A stretch of 64,000 bases of DNA from Hemerocallis citrina. Taxonomy: Eukaryota; Streptophyta; Magnoliopsida; Asparagales; Asphodelaceae. The translations under genes and the position numbers were made by a program. The notes below the pieces were generated by a model. It saw only the letters and a list, made by a program, of their open reading frames with translations, searched no databases and had not been told where the DNA came from. Numbering within the stretch: position 1 is the first letter of the stretch; each line of letters starts with the position of its first letter. Positions 59,939 to 64,000 of the stretch are shown in pieces. The stretch covers positions 101,568,953-101,632,952 of the forward strand of contig CM030366.1 of assembly GCA_017893485.1 (NCBI GenBank), given 5' to 3'.

Positions 59939-61420
59939 CTAAAAAGTCACTGCGGGACCACCTGGTGCCTTCACCAACACCTCTTTCTTCTTGCATTCAA
60001 TTGTGGCATCATATATTGCCATCCAATCAATGTCTACAATCACATCCACACCCAGAACTTGCAGCTCAATGAGATCAATGCCAAATAATCTCCCACCAAT
60101 CTCGATATCACAGCCCTCGTAATATCGATCAGCAATCAATTCTTCTCCTGACGGCGTTGCCCCCTACAAGAAACTGCCTGGAAACAACTTAGGTTCCACA
60201 CCTACGATTTTTGCAAAATTGGGCGAAACAAATGTATGCAAAGAACCAGTATCAAATAAAACTTTTGATTTTATTCCATTAACCAAAATAAATCCTGTTA
60301 AATGAAGAATGATACTCAAATCTCCAATTTATTCGCAAATAAAGTTTTACTTAATACATTGAATAAATAAAAATTCAGAATTCTTGCATACCCTGGATTA
60401 CATCCTCTGAGTTCCCCGCATCATCCTCAGTTAATGGGAATACTCACCATTGCCTCTCAAATTTGCCTCCGCCTGAACCTTCCTTCTTCAACTGTGGACA
60501 GAAATGCTAAGTATGCCCCACTTGCCCACACTGAAAACAAGTCTGCTTCGCCTGCTTAGGACATACTGACCTGCCTCCTTACAGTAGTAATAAGCCACCT
60601 CTTGAGTTGCAGGTGCCCTCTGCTCTGGCCTACTGAACTTGCCCTGCTTCATTGTGAACTTCTTCCCACTCTGACTAGCTACTGGCCTCTTGTTCATGTT
60701 CCAGGTCTCATGCTTTTTCTGGAACTGGTCTATATCCTCTTCTGTCATTGCTGCTCTCCTCTTCTGTCAAACCTCTTGATGCCCAAAGGAATCATCCGCG
60801 ACTTCAAATTCGGCCTAAAGCCCAGCTCGAATTTCTTAGCCTTCTTCGCTTCATCAACAATCAACCCTAGTGCATACCTTGACAGCTGATCTAACTTAGT
60901 CTTATATTCACGCACTGTTATATTTCCTTGTTGCAGATTCAAGAATTTCGTTGCCTTCTTCTCCTGAATATCTAGAGGAAAGAAACGATTCCTAAATTCA
61001 TCCAAAAAAGCCTCCCAAGTCACTTGTTGATACCCAAAAGTCATCTTCACTGACTGCCACCAGACGCCAGCATCCTTCTCTAACTGCATAGTAGCCAATT
61101 TCACCTTATTGACTGCTGGGATTTCCAAGACTTCGAAGACCATCTCTATTTGTCTAATCCAATCATTAGCCTCATTTGGATCAGATTGCCCCTAAAAAAC
61201 AGGCAGCTTCATCCGCTTGAAGGACAAAACCTGCATGATAGGATCAGTATTAACAAATACTAGTCTAGCCCTCTTGATTCTGATTCTGCACCATATTAGC
61301 TACCATGAATGCATTCAAGGTCTGATACACCTTGGTAATCTCAGTCTCAAGATCAAGTCCAGCCCCATGGGAACTTCCAACCCCATCACCATTACCAATC
61401 CTGGTCCTGGGTCCTGCCAT
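59939..61420 (-). pseudogene. Gag-protease of the old gypsy element
   Basis: Minus strand. Likely start MAGPRTRIGNGDGVGSSHGA at 61420. Gag body VWWQSVKMTF, FLDEFRNRFFP, FLNLQQGNITVREY. The zinc knuckle CFQCGQVGHT*HFC (60499-60539) has a stop. Protease motif LFDTGSLHTFVS near 60250, then the DWMAIYDATIECKKK part ending near 59939. Broken by several stops and shifts. Confidence 0.85.
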
Positions 61421-61640
61421 TACTGAATACTGCAAAATGAGGGTAAAGTTAGAGCATCACAATACAATTCATATTCACATCAATACCTCAGGGCAAAACC
61501 TCAACCATACCCCAAACCAAAACATCATGTTCTAACTCTATGTGATACTCATACTCTAATGTCCACACCTAGGTACTCACGCTCTTATGTCCACACCTAG
61601 GTTTATTTTTATACCATATTTATTATTGCTATTGAAGCAT

Positions 61641-61652
61641 GCTCTGATACCA
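61641..61652 (-). promoter_or_regulatory. Primer binding site (initiator tRNA-Met type)
   Basis: Minus strand TGGTATCAGAGC, five bases inside the right LTR boundary. Confidence 0.85.
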
Positions 61653-61657
61653 ATCTT

Positions 61658-63667
61658 TGTAGCACTCCGAATTTTCAATATAATATCTCAGAAATACATG
61701 GCATAATTTTCAGCATCAGCCTCAATTGTAATAGTAAACATAGCCAAAACACAAATAAAATTTTCAACTTTTATTACATCAATTCATTACAAAGCACAGT
61801 GGAAAATAAACACCTTGAATTATAATTTCTTTTTCTTTTACAATACATTTTTTTAAAATTTAAATAAGCCACATTATCATTCTACCACATGCATCCAATC
61901 CCAAGCTAACAGTACCTACCTATAAAACATGAGTCCAGAGATAACACTAACCCCCAAAACTACAGGGGTCAGCCATAACGGTGAGAGTGACATAAAATAA
62001 GTACAACATAAATAAAACATAAGGTATAGAGTCATAAACAACATGTATCAATAGTAGTAACGAATGGAATAAGAAATAACAATAAATTAAACATAAAAAC
62101 ATCAAGTGAAAGTAGACTAAGTGTAAAGTGTAGGAAAACAGAAAGCAACATCCATAAAACCAAGTCAAGAAAATACCAATACTATATGCTGACTCTCTAA
62201 TGCATACTTGTCGGATTCTATGCATCCCACTCTACATAGGTCTGGTGCAAGCCCTTATCGTTCTCTACTTGATAGGATTTAATCCCCCATTATGCAACTA
62301 ATACTAAAACGATGACTACAACGAGATTTAGACATTCTGCAAATATCGGTTCTCGCCCTTGGAATACTGGAGGCCAATCCCACTCTGCGGATCATTCTAT
62401 GGCCCTTACATCCATCATTCGGGAAAACGGGAGATTGCCTAACTCCGCAGGTCATCCTGAAACCCTCATTGCACAAGCATCCCATGAGTGTCGCTTTCGT
62501 CCTCGGAATACTGGAGATCAATCATACTCCGCGGATCACTCTGTGGCCCTTACATCCTTCGTCCCGGAATACTAGGGAATATGTCACTCCTTGGATCATC
62601 CTGGAATCTATAACTCATGTTTGCTCTCATTTCATCAAATCACCATCTAGTGCCTGTCGATATCTTGTTAAGTTAAATAATTATTTAATAGTCTTAGAGT
62701 TGGTGTACCCTACCGGGCTTAACTCCACTGAACAAACACCAAAAGCTCAACCGCCGGTACGCCCCACTCAATCTCTAAAGACTCACAAGTCAACCATCAA
62801 TACCAAAACACTCAACAAAACTCATAATCTCATTATCAATATTTTTTTACATTTAAGAAAACTTCTTAAAAATTATCAAATCCAATTTATATAATGTATT
62901 CATAAAATTCCATAATTTGAATAAAATACTAAATCCATTAAAAAACTGAAAATCATATTTTTAAGTCGTAGAATATCACAAAACATCACTTCCACATCTA
63001 TGTCTCTTTATAAATTCATAGGAATGTAATTTAAATTCTATTATAAAAAAAATATAAATTTCTATAAAATACTGTAATCTATAGCAAAAAGTCATTTAAA
63101 ACATTAGATTAATAATCCACAATATCGAAGAACCATTCAATTAAAGAAAACATCAGAAAACTTAAGAAACCCATGAGCCAGAACAATGACAGTCGACTGT
63201 CGAAAATAGCCGGTCGACTGTCCTGCAAAAACCCAAAACTGAACTGACAGTCGACTGCCGTCTTCAGTTCAAAATCGAAGCGGTCGACTTTAAATTCCAA
63301 CAGATTGCAGTTTTGAAATTTCATGCATATTTTACTGATACATGCATAGTTCTTTGTAAAATCTTAAATTTGAAAAATAAATTTTCTGAGATGCTAAAAT
63401 ATGACTTATACAACATATATGGGTTTATAAAATACATCAAAATCGCATTAAGATCATACAAGAGCAAATTTGGTTAAAATCTTCAAAACAGTGCATATAT
63501 AGATGTAGATGTGCATCAGAGTATAATTGCATCAGTTAAAGCCTCGAAATTTCATCAGTTAAATTGATTAAAATGATTCAAACAATCTCAGTATAAAAAT
63601 AATCAAGATTCAAATCAAAACTTCACAAAATACACAATATCTCCAAAATAGTGAAATGGTGTTCATA

Positions 63668-63741
<74 letters not shown>

Positions 63742-64000
63742 TGTATGTGTGTATATTTGTATCAGTAAACATCAAGAATTCATGGTATGTATGTAATATA
63801 ATGTTCTCAATTCAACTCAGTATAAACAACTCAGAAATCCATCGATACTTCACAAATTCACAAAAATCAAATTTTTGGCAAAACTCCATCAGACCCGAAA
63901 TCTAATTATCCAAACCCAACTTCAAAACTTGATCTTCTTAATTCAATAACCCTTCTTATGATCCATTTAACTCATATACAAATATTCACAATAGTTTACT
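61658..64000 (-). repeat. 5' LTR of the old gypsy element (partial)
   Basis: Starts (plus) TGTAGCACTCCG, matching 52147 onwards; truncated by the window edge. It has the palindrome cluster at about 63190-63295 and a long (TA)n at 63668-63739. Confidence 0.88.
63668..63739. repeat. (TA)n microsatellite in the LTR
   Basis: About 72 bases of TA; the other LTR has only about 15 at 54172-54190. Confidence 0.93.

Larger units (their letters stand above)
52147..64000 (-). mobile_element. Old Del/Tekay gypsy element, right LTR cut by window end
   Basis: Minus strand. Left (3') LTR 52147-56798, internal part 56799-61657, right (5') LTR from 61658 to beyond the window. The left LTR contains a Helitron (55063-56248); without it the LTR is about 3.5 kb. 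Gag, protease, RT, RNase H, integrase and chromodomain-like tail are all readable but full of stops. The two LTRs differ at many sites, mostly C/T and G/A, so this is an older insertion. Confidence 0.9.

Overview
The window is plant nuclear DNA, most likely from a eudicot. It holds one recognisable host gene with plant-type introns, a gene for the glyoxylate-cycle enzyme isocitrate lyase (ICL, minus strand, 47371-51146). Nearly everything else is transposable elements nested in one another. Three LTR elements have primer binding sites of the plant initiator-Met tRNA type. The organism cannot be named from the sequence.

Layout. 1-440 is a diverged Copia LTR-like fragment. 615-10958 is a young Ty3/gypsy chromovirus (Del/Tekay type) with ACAAC target duplications, 3.4 kb LTRs and no gag or protease. 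11041-15136 is the 3' remnant of a second Del/Tekay element (integrase C-terminus plus 3' LTR). 15137-22150 is a decayed Tat/Retand-type gypsy element with two RNase H domains, an 86-bp tandem array in its 3' untranslated region and a 3' LTR. 23052-26078 is a short Copia element with only gag-protease (CGTGG duplications), apparently sitting in a CACTA remnant whose right end is at 27895. 28026-34456 is a Helitron-rich stretch; one Helitron hosts an intact-ended CACTA element (29137-33038, GTT duplications). 34648-42921 is an 8.3 kb CACTA element (TTG duplications) with a broken Transposase_24-type gene between minisatellite arrays. 43103-46175 is a second gag-protease-only Copia element (TAGAT duplications), minus strand. 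47371-51146 is ICL. 51531-52146 is a hAT-like 5' end close to the ICL promoter. 52147-64000 is an old minus-strand Del/Tekay element whose left LTR holds a 1.2 kb Helitron and whose right LTR runs off the window.

How parts work together. ICL has five coding exons (joined CDS 1692 nt, 563 residues), an open frame and the KKCGH active-site motif. The last intron is of GC-AG type. Intron 2 carries two copies of a 172-bp palindromic MITE that are exact reverse complements of each other, so the pre-mRNA could fold into a long perfect hairpin. Intron 3 and the region just past the 3' UTR each carry a ~177-bp Helitron-like mini element. No transposon here looks fully autonomous. Several have intact ends and target duplications but lack enzymes, which suggests mobilisation in trans.
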